Positions 1 through 9,509 are shown, counted from the first letter of the stretch. The stretch is DNA of 64,000 nucleotides from Hydrogenophaga sp. (GCF_026125785.1 NZ_JAHCKL010000003.1:124001-188000); one strand, 5' to 3'. Notes: generated by a model not told the origin, from the sequence alone. A program made the numbers and translations.

Positions 1-610
1 TGCCCTTGAACTGCGGGTTCAGCAGCTCGGCCCAGGAACTGATCGGGCGCTTGATCAGGTCGGGGCGGATGCCCAGCGTGTCGGCGTTGTACACGGTGGG
101 GATGAGCGTCATGTACTGCGTGGGCGTCGCGGAGAATTTCTTGCTCTTCTCGCTCTCCAGGAACATCACCTTCTTGGGCGCCGTGCCCTGGTCGCCCACG
201 GCCTTGCCGGCGATCTCACCCTTGGTGAAGAGCGGGGTGATCTTGTCGGCGTTCTTGATCTTTCTGGTGTCGATGCCCTTGAGGTTGCCGGTGGGCACGA
301 TCTTCTTGAGCGAGAAGTACTCGGTGTCGATCAGGTCGAAGCTGTTGGGCGCGGTCACGGCGCGCTTGGTCACGTCGTCCGTGGTCACGGCGACGTACTG
401 GATCTCGATGCCGGTGTCGGCCTTGAATTTCTCTGCAATGGCCTTGTCCTGGTTCACCGCGGTGCCCAGGTAGCGCAGCACGATCTTCTCCTGGGCGTGC
501 ACGAAGGGGGCAACGCCGCTGGCCAGGATGCCGGCCGTGCCTTGCAGCAGGCTGCGTCGGCTCAGGCCCGTCTGGGTGGAAAAAGTGGGTTCGAGTTCGG
601 TTTTCGACAT
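1..610 (-). CDS. ABC transporter periplasmic substrate-binding protein, polyamine type (3' part cut by window edge)
   Basis: Only the first 203 codons are visible; the gene runs off the left edge. The start is the ATG at 610-608. The N-terminus carries a twin-arginine-like motif SRRSLLQG at residues 17-24, then a hydrophobic stretch and a VHA-Q cleavage site, so the product is probably exported by Tat. The mature part (EKIVLRYLGTAVNQDKAIAE onward) resembles PotD/PotF-type solute-binding proteins for spermidine or putrescine and related ligands. It lies 71 bp downstream of the ATP-binding subunit on the same strand, so the two are probably one operon with permeases beyond the edge. The ligand is not determined. 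Confidence 0.8.
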   Translation of the reverse strand, partial: MSKTELEPTFSTQTGLSRRSLLQGTAGILASGVAPFVHAQEKIVLRYLGTAVNQDKAIAEKFKADTGIEIQYVAVTTDDVTKRAVTAPNSFDLIDTEYFSLKKIVPTGNLKGIDTRKIKNADKITPLFTKGEIAGKAVGDQGTAPKKVMFLESEKSKKFSATPTQYMTLIPTVYNADTLGIRPDLIKRPISSWAELLNPQFKG

Positions 611-681
611 GGCGAATCTCCAGCGGTTCGGGTGGTGGGAGGAATGAAAAAAGAAGGAAGGAAAACGCGGGTGGTGGTGAT

Positions 682-1695
682 TCAGCCCGCGAAGCTGTGT
701 GCCTGCCAGGCCGCCCAGCTCAGGCTCACACGATCGCCGGGGGCATAGGGCCGCTCGGTGAACCGGGATTCGGGCAGCATCACGGAGATGCTCTCACCGC
801 CGCCCTCGCTGAGGTGCAGGCCCAGCAGCACATACGTGCCCTGGTACTCGACGTCGTTCACCGTCGCGGGCCAGCCGTTCGCCCCGCTGTCCAGCGGAGC
901 GACATGGATGTGGTCGTTGCGCACAGCCACCTTGCCCTGCGTGGTCTGCAGCACGTTGTGGCCGCCCATGAAGCGCGCCACGAATTCGGTGGCCGGCCGG
1001 TTGTAGACCTCGTGCGGCGAGCCGATCTGCTCGATACGCCCCTGGTTCATCACCACCATGGTGTCGGCCAGTGCCATGGCCTCTTCCTGGGAATGCGTGA
1101 CGTGGATGAAGGTCAGGCCGAGTTCCTTCTGCCAGCGCCGCAATTCGGCGCGCATCTGGATGCGCAGGAAGGGGTCGAGGGCGGACAGCGGCTCGTCCAG
1201 CAGCAGCACGCGGGGTTGCGTGATGAGCGCACGGGCCAGGGCCACCCTCTGCTGCTGGCCGCCGGAGAGTTCGCCCGGCTTGCGCTGCGCCAGATGTCCC
1301 ATGGCCACACGCTCCAGCAGGTCCTGCGCCTGGCGGTGGCGGGCCTCGCGCGCCATGCCCTTCATCTTCAGGCTGAAGGCCACGTTGTCCAGTGCCGAGA
1401 GGTGCGGGAAAAGCGCGAAGCTCTGGAACATCATCGCTGTGCCGCGTTCGGCCGCCGGCAGGTCCGTGATGTTGCGGTTCTCCATCAGGATGTCGCCGCT
1501 GGTGGTGCTCTCGTGCCCTGCGATCATGCGCAGCGTGGTGCTCTTGCCGCAGCCCGAGGGCCCGAGCAGGCAGCAGTAGCTGCCGCTGGCGATGCGCAGG
1601 TGTATGCCGTCCACCGCCACGCTGCCGGCGGCGTACTGCTTGGTCAGCGCAACGAGTTCGATGCCAGCGGCCTGGGAGGCGGCGGAAGTGTTCAT
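682..1695 (-). CDS. ABC transporter ATP-binding protein, spermidine/putrescine (PotA) type
   Basis: A 337-residue ATPase that powers import of the ligand caught by the neighbouring binding protein. Visible motifs: Walker A GPSGCGKST at residues 45-53, signature LSGGQQQRVALARAL, Walker B VLLLDEPLSALD, the switch His in FIHVTHSQEEA, and a C-terminal TOBE-like segment typical of PotA/FbpC importers. The ATG at 1695 gives a normal family length; an upstream in-frame ATG at 1761 would place the start inside the palindrome at 1729-1763 and is not preferred. It is transcribed divergently from dapF. PotA is a family-level call; ferric or sulfonate importers share this architecture. Confidence 0.88.
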   Translation of the reverse strand: MNTSAASQAAGIELVALTKQYAAGSVAVDGIHLRIASGSYCCLLGPSGCGKSTTLRMIAGHESTTSGDILMENRNITDLPAAERGTAMMFQSFALFPHLSALDNVAFSLKMKGMAREARHRQAQDLLERVAMGHLAQRKPGELSGGQQQRVALARALITQPRVLLLDEPLSALDPFLRIQMRAELRRWQKELGLTFIHVTHSQEEAMALADTMVVMNQGRIEQIGSPHEVYNRPATEFVARFMGGHNVLQTTQGKVAVRNDHIHVAPLDSGANGWPATVNDVEYQGTYVLLGLHLSEGGGESISVMLPESRFTERPYAPGDRVSLSWAAWQAHSFAG

Positions 1696-1728
1696 GCCGC
1701 TCGCTGATTGCATAAGCTGTGCCAGGGC

Positions 1729-1763
1729 TTTTGTACGCAATCTGGAGCAGATTGCGTACAAAA
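1729..1763. promoter_or_regulatory. Perfect 35-bp palindrome, probable repressor operator of the ABC transporter operon
   Basis: Two perfect 16-bp arms (TTTTGTACGCAATCTG and its exact complement) flank a 3-bp GAG centre. The site lies 34-68 bp upstream of the ABC ATPase start and 128 bp upstream of dapF. T-tract and A-tract lie at the outer ends, the reverse of a terminator, so a dimeric regulator site is more likely. No regulator gene is adjacent, so the binding protein is unknown. Confidence 0.6.
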
Positions 1764-1890
1764 AGGCACCTTGCCTGTGCGCATGGGCACCTCAGGCCGG
1801 GTTGGATGGCCAAGGTGGTGCGCCTGCGCCGGGCGACCTCGGTGCTCGCGCCAGCGCGGTGCGCACCGTGCTGGGCGGATAATCCGCACC

Positions 1891-2784
1891 ATGCACATCC
1901 GATTCACCAAGATGCAGGGCGCGGGCAACGATTTCGTGGTGCTCGACGAGACCCGCGGTCGGCTGGGCCTGAGCGCGGCCCAGTACCGCTTCCTGGCCGA
2001 CCGCCATTTCGGTGTGGGTGCCGACCAGATCCTGAGCGTGCGTCCCTCTCCAGGCCCCGGGCTGGACTTCGAATACGCCATCCACAACGCCGATGGCGGC
2101 GAGGTGGAGCATTGCGGCAACGGGGCGCGCTGCTTTGTGCGCTTCGTGCACGACAAAGGCCTGAGCCAGCGCAACCCGCTGCGGGTGAAGGTGGTCAATG
2201 GCGAACTGGAACTGCGCATGCACCCCGATGGGCGCGTCACCGTGGACATGGGCCCGCCCGTTTTCGCGCTGGACCGCGTGCCCTTCAAGAACGACGGCCT
2301 GCGCCCCGAGCCGATGGGCGGCTTCGAGCGCTGGCCTTTGGCGCTGCCCTACGCGGGCGACGTGCTGGTGGCTGTCCTGTCCATGGGCAATCCGCACGCG
2401 GTGTTGCTGGTGGACGATGTCGACACCGCCTCTGTCCAGGCCTGGGGGCCGTGGATGGAAGCGCACGAGCGCTTTCCCCAGCGGGTCAATGCCGGTTTTC
2501 TGCAGGTGGTCAGCCGCAGCGAAGTGCGCCTGCGCGTCTACGAGCGCGGCGCGGGCGAAACGCTGGCTTGCGGCACCGGCGCCTGCGCCGCGGTGGTGTC
2601 GGGCATTCGCCTGGGCCTGCTGGACGCGAAGGTCGATGTGCACACCCGTGGTGGCGTGCTCACCATCGAGTGGCACGACAGCCCGCAGCACGACCAGCCG
2701 GTCTCCATGACCGGGCCGGCGACCTCCGTCTTCGAGGGCGAGATCGAGGTGCCCGACCACCTGGCGGATCCGGCCGCGTCCTGA
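1891..2784 (+). CDS. dapF: Diaminopimelate epimerase
   Basis: A cytoplasmic cofactor-free epimerase converting LL- to meso-diaminopimelate, the last step before lysine and the cross-linking residue of peptidoglycan. At 297 residues it is slightly longer than the E. coli enzyme. The N-terminus [16 protein letters not shown] is diagnostic. The two catalytic cysteines are present: C75 in EHCGNGARC and C227 in LACGTGACA. The downstream DUF484 gene starts 17 bp later and then xerC, the classic dapF-DUF484-xerC order of proteobacteria. Its product is the substrate of MurE, encoded about 13 kb further on. Confidence 0.97.
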   Translation: MHIRFTKMQGAGNDFVVLDETRGRLGLSAAQYRFLADRHFGVGADQILSVRPSPGPGLDFEYAIHNADGGEVEHCGNGARCFVRFVHDKGLSQRNPLRVKVVNGELELRMHPDGRVTVDMGPPVFALDRVPFKNDGLRPEPMGGFERWPLALPYAGDVLVAVLSMGNPHAVLLVDDVDTASVQAWGPWMEAHERFPQRVNAGFLQVVSRSEVRLRVYERGAGETLACGTGACAAVVSGIRLGLLDAKVDVHTRGGVLTIEWHDSPQHDQPVSMTGPATSVFEGEIEVPDHLADPAAS

Positions 2785-2801
2785 AGGTAAAGTGCTCGAC
2801 C

Positions 2802-3482
2802 ATGAACCCGAACCAGATTCCCCCCATCACCGAAGACGACATTGCCAATTACCTGGTCAACACCCCCGACTTCTTCGAGCGGCAGGCCGGCTTGCTGGCG
2901 TCCGTGCAGCTCACCAGCCCGCATGGACAGCGCGCCGTGAGCCTGCAGGAGCGCCAGGCGGAGATGCTGCGCGAGAAGATCCGTGTGCTGGAGCTCAGGG
3001 CGGCGGAGATGATTCGTCATGGCCATGAAAACACCACCATCGCCGACAAGCTGCAGCGCTGGACCCGTGCCCTGCTGCTCACGCGCGATGCCCGCGACCT
3101 GCCCGCGGTGGTGACGGGCGAGATCGCCGAGCAGTTCATGGTGCCCCAGGTCGCCATCAAGGTCTGGGACGTTGCCTCCGCTTATGCCGCCGAGGGCTTC
3201 GCCCAGGGCGCCAGCGAGGACATCTTGGCGTTCGCGTCCTCGCTCACGCGGCCCTATTGCGGCAGCAACCCCGGGCTGGAAGCGGCCCAGTGGCTGGACG
3301 ACCCGGCGTCGGCTGCGTCGCTGGCGCTGATTCCGCTGCGGGTGGGCATGGCGCCGCAGGCCTTTGGGCTGCTGGTGCTCGCGTCTGCCGACGCGCAGCG
3401 CTTCGCCGCCGACATGGGCACCGATTTCCTGGAGCGCATTGGCGAACTGGCCAGTGCCGCGCTTTCGCGCCTGCGGCCCTGA
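2802..3482 (+). CDS. DUF484 family protein
   Basis: A 226-residue protein of the DUF484 family, whose C-terminal half is thought to be a GAF-like fold. The N-terminus (ITEDDIANYLVNTPDFFERQ) and the following helical region (LQERQAEMLREKIRVLELR) are characteristic. The function is not established; it is almost always found between dapF and xerC, as here. Its TGA stop overlaps the xerC ATG by one base (TGATG), so translation is probably coupled. Confidence 0.9.
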   Translation: MNPNQIPPITEDDIANYLVNTPDFFERQAGLLASVQLTSPHGQRAVSLQERQAEMLREKIRVLELRAAEMIRHGHENTTIADKLQRWTRALLLTRDARDLPAVVTGEIAEQFMVPQVAIKVWDVASAYAAEGFAQGASEDILAFASSLTRPYCGSNPGLEAAQWLDDPASAASLALIPLRVGMAPQAFGLLVLASADAQRFAADMGTDFLERIGELASAALSRLRP

Positions 3483-4480
3483 TGGAGACAGCCGGCACCC
3501 GCGCCGATGACGCCACGCTGGTGCGGGCCTACCTGGAGCATGTCCGGGTGGAGAAACGGCTGGCCGAGCGCACCGTGGCGCTCTACACACTGGACCTGGA
3601 CAAGCTGTCGACCCTGGCGCGCGAGGCCCGCATCGGGCTGACCGCGGTGCAGCCCCCGCATATCCGCCGCTGGGTGGCGGGCATGCATGCCGCCGGACGC
3701 AGTGCACGCGGCATCGCGCTCATTCTCTCGGGTTGGCGCGGCTTCTACATCTGGCTGGGACGCCAGGGCATCGTTGGCCACAACCCGGTGCAGGACGTGC
3801 GTGCGCCCAAAGCCGGCAAGCCCCTGCCCAAGGCCTTGGGTGTGGACGAGGCCGTACAGCTGGCCTCGCACCACGAGACCGCCGATCACCCGGCGCTGGA
3901 GGCGCGCGACGCCTGCATCACCGAGCTGCTGTATGGCTGTGGCCTGCGCATCGGCGAACTGGTGGGGCTGGATCTGGCGGCCAGCGCCACTGCGCGCGGC
4001 TGGATCGACCGGCAGGAGGGCGAGGCCCATGTGCTGGGCAAGGGGGCCAAGCGGCGCAGCGTGCCCGTGGGGCGCCAGGCCCTGCAGGCCCTGGCCCGCT
4101 GGCTGGAACTGCGCGGCGATTGGGCGCGCGACGACCCGGCGCTGTTCATTGGCTCGCGCGGGCAACGCCTCACGCCGCAGCACATCCGGCTGCGGCTGCG
4201 CCGCCGCTCGCGGCTCGCGGGGCTGGCCACGCCGGTGCACCCGCACATGCTCCGGCACTCCTTTGCCAGCCATGTGCTGCAGTCCAGCGGCGATCTGCGC
4301 GCCGTGCAGGAACTGCTGGGCCACGCCAACATCAGCACCACGCAGGTCTACACCCGGCTGGACTTCCAGCACCTGGCCAAGGCCTACGACGCCGCCCACC
4401 CCCGTGCCCATGCCCGTGATGGCGCCGCTGTGCCGGGCGCCCCGGCTCCAGCGGTTGGTACCAGGCGGTCCAAGGGTTGA
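3482..4480 (+). CDS. xerC: Tyrosine recombinase XerC
   Basis: A 332-residue site-specific recombinase that with XerD resolves chromosome dimers at dif. An N-terminal SAM-like core-binding domain (about residues 8-95) precedes the catalytic domain. The catalytic set is intact: R156 in GCGLRIGEL, a Lys in GKGAKRR, H255 and R258 in HMLRHSF, H281 in ELLGHAN and the nucleophile Y290 in QVYTRLDF. Position after dapF-DUF484 supports XerC rather than XerD. The start overlaps the upstream stop by one base. Confidence 0.95.
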   Translation: METAGTRADDATLVRAYLEHVRVEKRLAERTVALYTLDLDKLSTLAREARIGLTAVQPPHIRRWVAGMHAAGRSARGIALILSGWRGFYIWLGRQGIVGHNPVQDVRAPKAGKPLPKALGVDEAVQLASHHETADHPALEARDACITELLYGCGLRIGELVGLDLAASATARGWIDRQEGEAHVLGKGAKRRSVPVGRQALQALARWLELRGDWARDDPALFIGSRGQRLTPQHIRLRLRRRSRLAGLATPVHPHMLRHSFASHVLQSSGDLRAVQELLGHANISTTQVYTRLDFQHLAKAYDAAHPRAHARDGAAVPGAPAPAVGTRRSKG

Positions 4481-4572
4481 GAGGCCCCTGGGGCCGTCCG
4501 AAGGGGACATTGCCTGTAGGATGCGGGCTCGTTTTTCGCCCAAGCCGCCCCCCGAACACCCTGGAGACCCTG

Positions 4573-5013
4573 ATGACCAAGATCCTCGCAGCCCTCAAGA
4601 CCCTGTTGCTGGGCGCCGTGATGGCCGTGTCCCTTCAGGCGCACGCCCAGGCCCAGGCACCCATCAAGGTGGTCTACCACATGAGCGAGGGCATTGCGCA
4701 GGCCTCGCGCGCGGTGAATAACATCCGCAACCACCTGGCGGCCGACCCGACGGCCAAGATCGTCGTGGTCACCCACGGCGCTGGCATCGATTTCCTGCTG
4801 GACGGTGCCACCAACGCCAACGGGCAATCCTTTGCCGGCGCCATCGGCGACCTCTCGGCCAAAGGCGTGGGTTTCTTCGTCTGCAACAACACCCTGGTCT
4901 CGCGCAACATAGACCCCGCCAAGGTGGCGATGGAGGCCAAGATCGTGCCCTCCGGTGTGGCCGAAGTCGCCCGGCTGCAGGCGCGCGAAGGCTACGTCTA
5001 CCTGCGCCCCTGA
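4573..5013 (+). CDS. Periplasmic DsrE/DsrF-like family protein
   Basis: A 146-residue protein with a Sec signal peptide (hydrophobic core LLLGAVMAVSLQ, cleavage near AHAQA). The mature part has the alternating beta-alpha pattern of DsrE-like folds (IKVVYHMSEG, KIVVVTHGAGIDFLL, VGFFVCNNTL, YVYLRP) with a single Cys in FFVCNNTL, the position often occupied by a reactive Cys in this superfamily. Exported single-domain DsrE proteins are common in betaproteobacteria; a role in sulfur or redox chemistry is plausible but unproven. An upstream in-frame ATG at 4477 would put non-signal residues first and is not preferred. Confidence 0.8.
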   Translation: MTKILAALKTLLLGAVMAVSLQAHAQAQAPIKVVYHMSEGIAQASRAVNNIRNHLAADPTAKIVVVTHGAGIDFLLDGATNANGQSFAGAIGDLSAKGVGFFVCNNTLVSRNIDPAKVAMEAKIVPSGVAEVARLQAREGYVYLRP

Positions 5014-5093
5014 GCCCAGGGGCGTCACAGGGCTCGCATACACTTGCCCGTCGCCCCGGTCGCCAGTTCATCTGTCTTTCCCCTGCATCCGCC

Positions 5094-6158
5094 ATGTCCT
5101 TGATTCCCGCCACCATCCTCACAGGCTTCCTCGGTTCGGGAAAGACCACCTTGCTTAAACGTGTGCTTACCGAGGCTCACGGTCAGAAGATCGCCGTGGT
5201 GGAGAACGAGTTCGGCGAGGAAAACATCGACAACGAGATCCTGGTGGCCGACACCACCGAGAACATCATCCAGATGAGCAACGGCTGCATCTGTTGCACC
5301 ATCCGCGACGATTTGCGTGCCACGCTGCAGGACCTGGCGCAGAAGAAGCGCAAGGGAGAGCTCGATTTCGAGCGCGTGGTGATCGAGACCACCGGGCTGG
5401 CCGACCCTGGGCCGGTGGCCCAGACCTTCTTCATGGACGACGAAGTGGCCGAGCAGTACCTGCTGGACTCCATCCTCACCCTGGTGGACGCAAAGCATGC
5501 GGTCGACCAATTGAACGACCGCCAGGAAGCCCGCCGCCAGGTCGGGTTTGCCGACCAGATCTTCATCAGCAAGGCCGACCTGGTCAGCCAGGATGAGCTG
5601 GATGCGCTGGTGCACCGCCTCAAGCACATGAACCCGCGCGCGCCCATGCGCCCTGTGCACTTCGGCGAAGTCGCCCTCAAGGAGGTGTTCGATCTGCGTG
5701 GCTTCAACCTGAATGCCAAGCTGGACATCGATCCGGATTTCCTCAGCGCCGATGACCATGATCACGCGCACCATGGGCACGATCATGACCATCAGCACGG
5801 CGAGCACTGCGACCACCCCTCGCACCAGCACCATGGGCATGGGCACCACCATCACCACGACGACGACGTCAAGAGCTTCGTCTACCGTGCCACGCGGCCC
5901 TTCAGCCCGGCCAAGCTGGAGGACTTCCTGGGCGCCATCGTGCAGGTCTACGGCCCACGCATGCTGCGTTACAAAGGGGTGCTGCACATGGAGGGCACCG
6001 AGCGCAAGGTGATCTTCCAGGGCGTGCACCAGCTCATGGGCAGCGATCTGGGGCCGGTGTGGGCCGAAGGCGAACCGCGGGTGAGCAAGATGGTGTTCAT
6101 CGGCATCGACCTTCCTCGGGACATCCTGGTCCAGGGGCTGGACCAGAGCCTGGCCTGA
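5094..6158 (+). CDS. CobW/G3E-family GTPase, putative metallochaperone with His-rich loop
   Basis: A 354-residue G3E P-loop GTPase. Visible: Walker A GFLGSGKTT (11-19), the metal-binding CxCC motif at C65-C67-C68 (NGCICC), switch residues ETTGLADPGP, a guanine-specificity-like region SKADLV, and a CobW C-terminal domain (FVYRATRPFSPAKLEDFL). A segment at about residues 220-258 is dominated by His and Asp, as in zinc-linked members of the YeiR/ZigA/YciC group. It probably delivers zinc or another divalent metal to a client enzyme. No Zur-type site or metal enzyme is obvious next to it, so the client is unknown. Confidence 0.87.
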   Translation: MSLIPATILTGFLGSGKTTLLKRVLTEAHGQKIAVVENEFGEENIDNEILVADTTENIIQMSNGCICCTIRDDLRATLQDLAQKKRKGELDFERVVIETTGLADPGPVAQTFFMDDEVAEQYLLDSILTLVDAKHAVDQLNDRQEARRQVGFADQIFISKADLVSQDELDALVHRLKHMNPRAPMRPVHFGEVALKEVFDLRGFNLNAKLDIDPDFLSADDHDHAHHGHDHDHQHGEHCDHPSHQHHGHGHHHHHDDDVKSFVYRATRPFSPAKLEDFLGAIVQVYGPRMLRYKGVLHMEGTERKVIFQGVHQLMGSDLGPVWAEGEPRVSKMVFIGIDLPRDILVQGLDQSLA

Positions 6159-6437
6159 ACCGGCCGCCTCTCCGTGTTGTTTGTCTCGCTTCTCCAACGT
6201 CTGGGCTTCCCCGGCGGACAGGAATCCGGGGCGCCAGGGGCAGTCTCGTTACAATCCCGGCCCAAGTCGGCAGGCCGGCGGTCTGCCCCGCTCGACACCG
6301 CTCCACGTCCAGGAAAGCCTGGCGATGGGGGTATAACAACGAATCCGTCGGTCAGGCCGGCCCGCCGTGATGCCTCTCGGGGTAGCGTCGCCCCGTCCCC
6401 AGATCCCGCATCGTCAGGTACACAGAGGAGATCCGTT

Positions 6438-7544
6438 GTGAAAGCCCCGGCAACCAGGACAGCGAAATCAGGCAAGCCCGCCGCATCGGGCGCCAAGGCA
6501 CGCGCGACGGTGGCCCGCAAGACCGCGACGACAGCCAAGGTGCCGGCCAAGGCCGCCGCCAAGCAGCCTCCTGCGAAGAAGACCCCTGCCAAGAAGGTTC
6601 CGGTGAAGGCGACGCCGCTGAAACCCGCCCCGAAGAAGGCGCCCGAAAAGAAGCCTGTGGCCAAACCTGCGGCGAAAGTGACCAAGGCCGTTGCCAAGCC
6701 CACCACCAAGGCAGCGGTTGGCAAGAAGGCCGCGCCGCCGACGCGCAAGGTGGTTCCCGTACCCAAAGCGCCGGCAAAGGCCAAGGCGGTGAAAACCGTC
6801 AAGGCCACGCCGCCCAAGCCGGTGGGGAAGGCCGCTGTGGCTCCCGTGCCCCGGCCGGTAGCCAAGTCGGCCGTTGCCAGACCGACGCCTCCCGTGCCCG
6901 TGGCACCTGCCGCCCCGGTGGTGGTGGAAGCCACGCGCCCCCTGGGCAAGCGCGCCGCCAAGAAGGTCATGCTCGAGCAGATGACCCAGGCGGCCGTGGT
7001 GCCCACCCATGCCCCCGATGCCGCCAAGGCCACTTTTTCCCAAATGAACGAACGTGCCGTCATGACCCCACCCGTTCCCTCCACGATCCAGAAGGATCCC
7101 AAGCGCGCCAACAACTGGAAGACCCTGCCGGTCGAGCAGTGGACTGACCAGGACGTGCTGGCCATGCCCGACAGCGAGTACATGAACGACCTTCAGCTCG
7201 CCTTTTTCCGTCGCAAGCTCCAGCAGCTCAAGTCCGACATGCTGGCCAACGCTGGCGAGACCACCGAGCATCTGCGGGAGGACACGGTGGTCGTCCCCGA
7301 CCCCGCCGACCGCGCCACGATCGAGGAAGAGCACGCGCTGGAGCTGCGCACGCGCGACCGTGAACGCAAGCTGCTCAAGAAGATCGAACAGGCGATTGCC
7401 CGCATCGACTCCGGCGACTACGGCTACTGCGAAGAGACCGGAGAACCGATTGGCGTGGGGCGCCTCATGGCCCGGCCTACCGCCAGTCTGTCCCTGGAGG
7501 CGCAGCAGCGTCGCGAGCTCAAGCAGAAGATGTTCGGCGACTGA
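6438..7544 (+). CDS. dksA: RNA polymerase-binding transcription factor DksA with long Ala/Lys/Pro-rich N-terminal extension
   Basis: The C-terminal about 150 residues are DksA: LPVEQWTDQDVLAMPDSEYM, a coiled-coil region, then the globular finger with ARPTASLSLEAQQRRELKQK. DksA enters the RNA polymerase secondary channel and mediates the stringent response with ppGpp. Residues 1 to about 175 are a low-complexity Ala/Lys/Pro stretch like bacterial histone H1-like tails. The start is taken as GTG 6438, preceded by GAGGAG at proper spacing; an ATG at 6969 would give a product without the tail. Of the four zinc-finger cysteines only C331 remains (others are Thr, Ser, Ala), so the finger is probably zinc-free as in DksA2-type proteins. 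Confidence 0.88.
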   Translation: MKAPATRTAKSGKPAASGAKARATVARKTATTAKVPAKAAAKQPPAKKTPAKKVPVKATPLKPAPKKAPEKKPVAKPAAKVTKAVAKPTTKAAVGKKAAPPTRKVVPVPKAPAKAKAVKTVKATPPKPVGKAAVAPVPRPVAKSAVARPTPPVPVAPAAPVVVEATRPLGKRAAKKVMLEQMTQAAVVPTHAPDAAKATFSQMNERAVMTPPVPSTIQKDPKRANNWKTLPVEQWTDQDVLAMPDSEYMNDLQLAFFRRKLQQLKSDMLANAGETTEHLREDTVVVPDPADRATIEEEHALELRTRDRERKLLKKIEQAIARIDSGDYGYCEETGEPIGVGRLMARPTASLSLEAQQRRELKQKMFGD

Positions 7545-7583
7545 GCCCGCTTTTTCAACGACCCCACCCCGCACCGATCTCTC

Positions 7584-9473
7584 ATGGCCAAGGACGATTC
7601 CAACGGCGGCTTCCTGTCGAAGGTGGTGAAGTTCGTTCGCCACCCGACCACGAGCTGGGCCGATCTGGATACCCGCTCGGCCGACCGCGAGAGCGAGTAC
7701 AGCAAGGCTGCGCTCAAGGAAATGATCGAGCGCAAGCGCCGCAACGATTTCGTGCGCAAGCGCGAGTTCGACATGCTGCGCAAGATCCGCAGCCGCGAAG
7801 GCACCCCCGGCGAAGGACAGGGTGTGCGGCCTTCGTTCTTCCAGAGCAGCCTGCCCTCCAAGCCGGACGACCGGGCCGAGACGCTCAAGAAGATCGACGA
7901 GATCGAAGCCCAGATGTCGATGCAGTGGTGGAAGACCAAGGGCCCCGACTCCCTGGTGAGCACCGGCTCCGGCCTCAATACTGCGCCACATGGCCCGAGC
8001 AGCGGCCCGCCCAGCAAGAAGGACGACAGTGCCGTGCCTGCCACGCCGGATCCTCTGGTCCGGCAGCGCAAGGCGCAGTACGACGAGACCGAACCCGGCC
8101 CCTTGCCCGGGCCGCCGGGTTCTACGCCCTCTGAAATACAGGCCTTGGACCGCTCGATGCAGGACACCGTGCCCGCCAGTGCGCCCATGCCTCTGCGCAA
8201 AGCCTGGTCGCCGTCGCGCGAGCGCGAACTGGCTGCGGACCTGCCAATGGCACCGGCCTCCTTGCCGGCGCCTCTGGTGCGCACGGGTCTCATGGCACCC
8301 ACCTCGCTGCGGCAGTCTGGCAGTCCCGTCTCGCGCTTCTCGGCGTCGCACTACTATGCGTTGGACGTGCAGGAGATTGCCCAGGATCCCGAAGTGGAGG
8401 AGGCCGCCATCCGGTTCGCCAACGGCGACGACGCCGGCGCCGAACAAGGCCTGCTCGAGGTGCTGGCCGATGGCGGCACCAAGGCCGACCAACAGGAAGA
8501 CTGGCTCGCGCTGTTCGATCTGTACCGCGCCACCGGCCAACTGGCACCGTTCGAAAGCCGCGCGGTGGATTTCGTCAACCGGTTCGACCGCTCCGCGCCG
8601 CAGTGGTACGACATGCCCGACGCCGTGTCCCGCCTCACCGGTCGCGTGTACACGCCTTCGACCGGTCAGAACCGGGCGATCTGGGTCAGCGAGCCCGAAC
8701 TCGACGCGCATGCCGTAGGGACTTTGCAGAACGTCCTGCTGCGTGCGCAGCAACCCTGGGTGCTGGACTGGACCCCGCTGGAGGCCATGGATCTCAAGGC
8801 TGCGCGGGCGTTGCTGGGCATCTTCACGCTCTGGGGCGACCAGGACGTCGAGCTGCGCTTTCAGGGGGCCAGTGCCTTCCGCGATCTGCTCAAGGCGCAG
8901 ACGCAGTCGGGACGCCGCGATGTGGAACAGCTCTGGTGGGAGCTGCGCATGGCGGTTCTGCGCGTCATGAACCGCCCCGATGAATTCGAGCTCACCGCCC
9001 TGGATTTCTGCGTGACCTATGAGGTTTCGCCGCCCGGCTGGGAGAAGCCGCGTTGCCACTACCTGTCCGTCGCCATCGACAAGCCCGGTGAGGCGGGCCA
9101 GTCGGTGCTGGGTGAATCGGTGCTGGAGCAGGTCGCTTCGGGCTATCCCGGTGCCGAGTCCGTGCTCGACAGCCAAGGCACGGAGTCCAACCAGATCGGC
9201 TTGGTCGAGCTTTCGGGCGAGATCCGGGGTGATCCGCAGGCCACGCTGGAAGCCCTGGAGCGCAAGCTCAAGGGGGCGGACGTGTTCATCATTTCCTGCC
9301 GCCACCTGATCCGGGTGGATTTCTCCGCCGCGGGCACCTTGCTCAACTGGGTCTCCGGCCACCATGCCGAAGGCCGCATGGTGCAGTTCGTGGACGCCCA
9401 CCGGCTGGTGTCGGCGTTCTTCCACGTCATCGGCATCACCGAGTACGCCAAGGTCGTCGTGCGCGTCGACTGA
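7584..9473 (+). CDS. Large STAS-domain protein of unknown function
   Basis: A 629-residue protein. The N-terminal third is charged and low in complexity ([20 protein letters not shown], then a Pro/Ser-rich stretch), the middle is helical and TPR-like in feel ([20 protein letters not shown]), and the last 110 residues resemble a STAS domain ([40 protein letters not shown]). STAS domains act in anti-sigma antagonist switches and transporters; no kinase or sigma partner is encoded nearby. It starts 39 bp after dksA and lies 95 bp before hslV. From memory, genes of this type precede hslVU in other Burkholderiales. Function unknown. Confidence 0.75.
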   Translation: MAKDDSNGGFLSKVVKFVRHPTTSWADLDTRSADRESEYSKAALKEMIERKRRNDFVRKREFDMLRKIRSREGTPGEGQGVRPSFFQSSLPSKPDDRAETLKKIDEIEAQMSMQWWKTKGPDSLVSTGSGLNTAPHGPSSGPPSKKDDSAVPATPDPLVRQRKAQYDETEPGPLPGPPGSTPSEIQALDRSMQDTVPASAPMPLRKAWSPSRERELAADLPMAPASLPAPLVRTGLMAPTSLRQSGSPVSRFSASHYYALDVQEIAQDPEVEEAAIRFANGDDAGAEQGLLEVLADGGTKADQQEDWLALFDLYRATGQLAPFESRAVDFVNRFDRSAPQWYDMPDAVSRLTGRVYTPSTGQNRAIWVSEPELDAHAVGTLQNVLLRAQQPWVLDWTPLEAMDLKAARALLGIFTLWGDQDVELRFQGASAFRDLLKAQTQSGRRDVEQLWWELRMAVLRVMNRPDEFELTALDFCVTYEVSPPGWEKPRCHYLSVAIDKPGEAGQSVLGESVLEQVASGYPGAESVLDSQGTESNQIGLVELSGEIRGDPQATLEALERKLKGADVFIISCRHLIRVDFSAAGTLLNWVSGHHAEGRMVQFVDAHRLVSAFFHVIGITEYAKVVVRVD

Positions 9474-9509
9474 ACGGTGGCGGGCGGCTGCCGCTGCCGA
9501 TACGAATCC

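Noticed and set aside
1729-1763. The palindrome as an intrinsic terminator
   Set aside because: Its outer ends are T on the left and A on the right, the reverse of the A-stem-T layout, and it lies between divergent genes where no transcript ends.
5713-6012. Plus-strand frame inside the GTPase gene rich in Thr and Met
   Set aside because: It is the +1 reading of the His-rich codons of the GTPase and has no independent signals.
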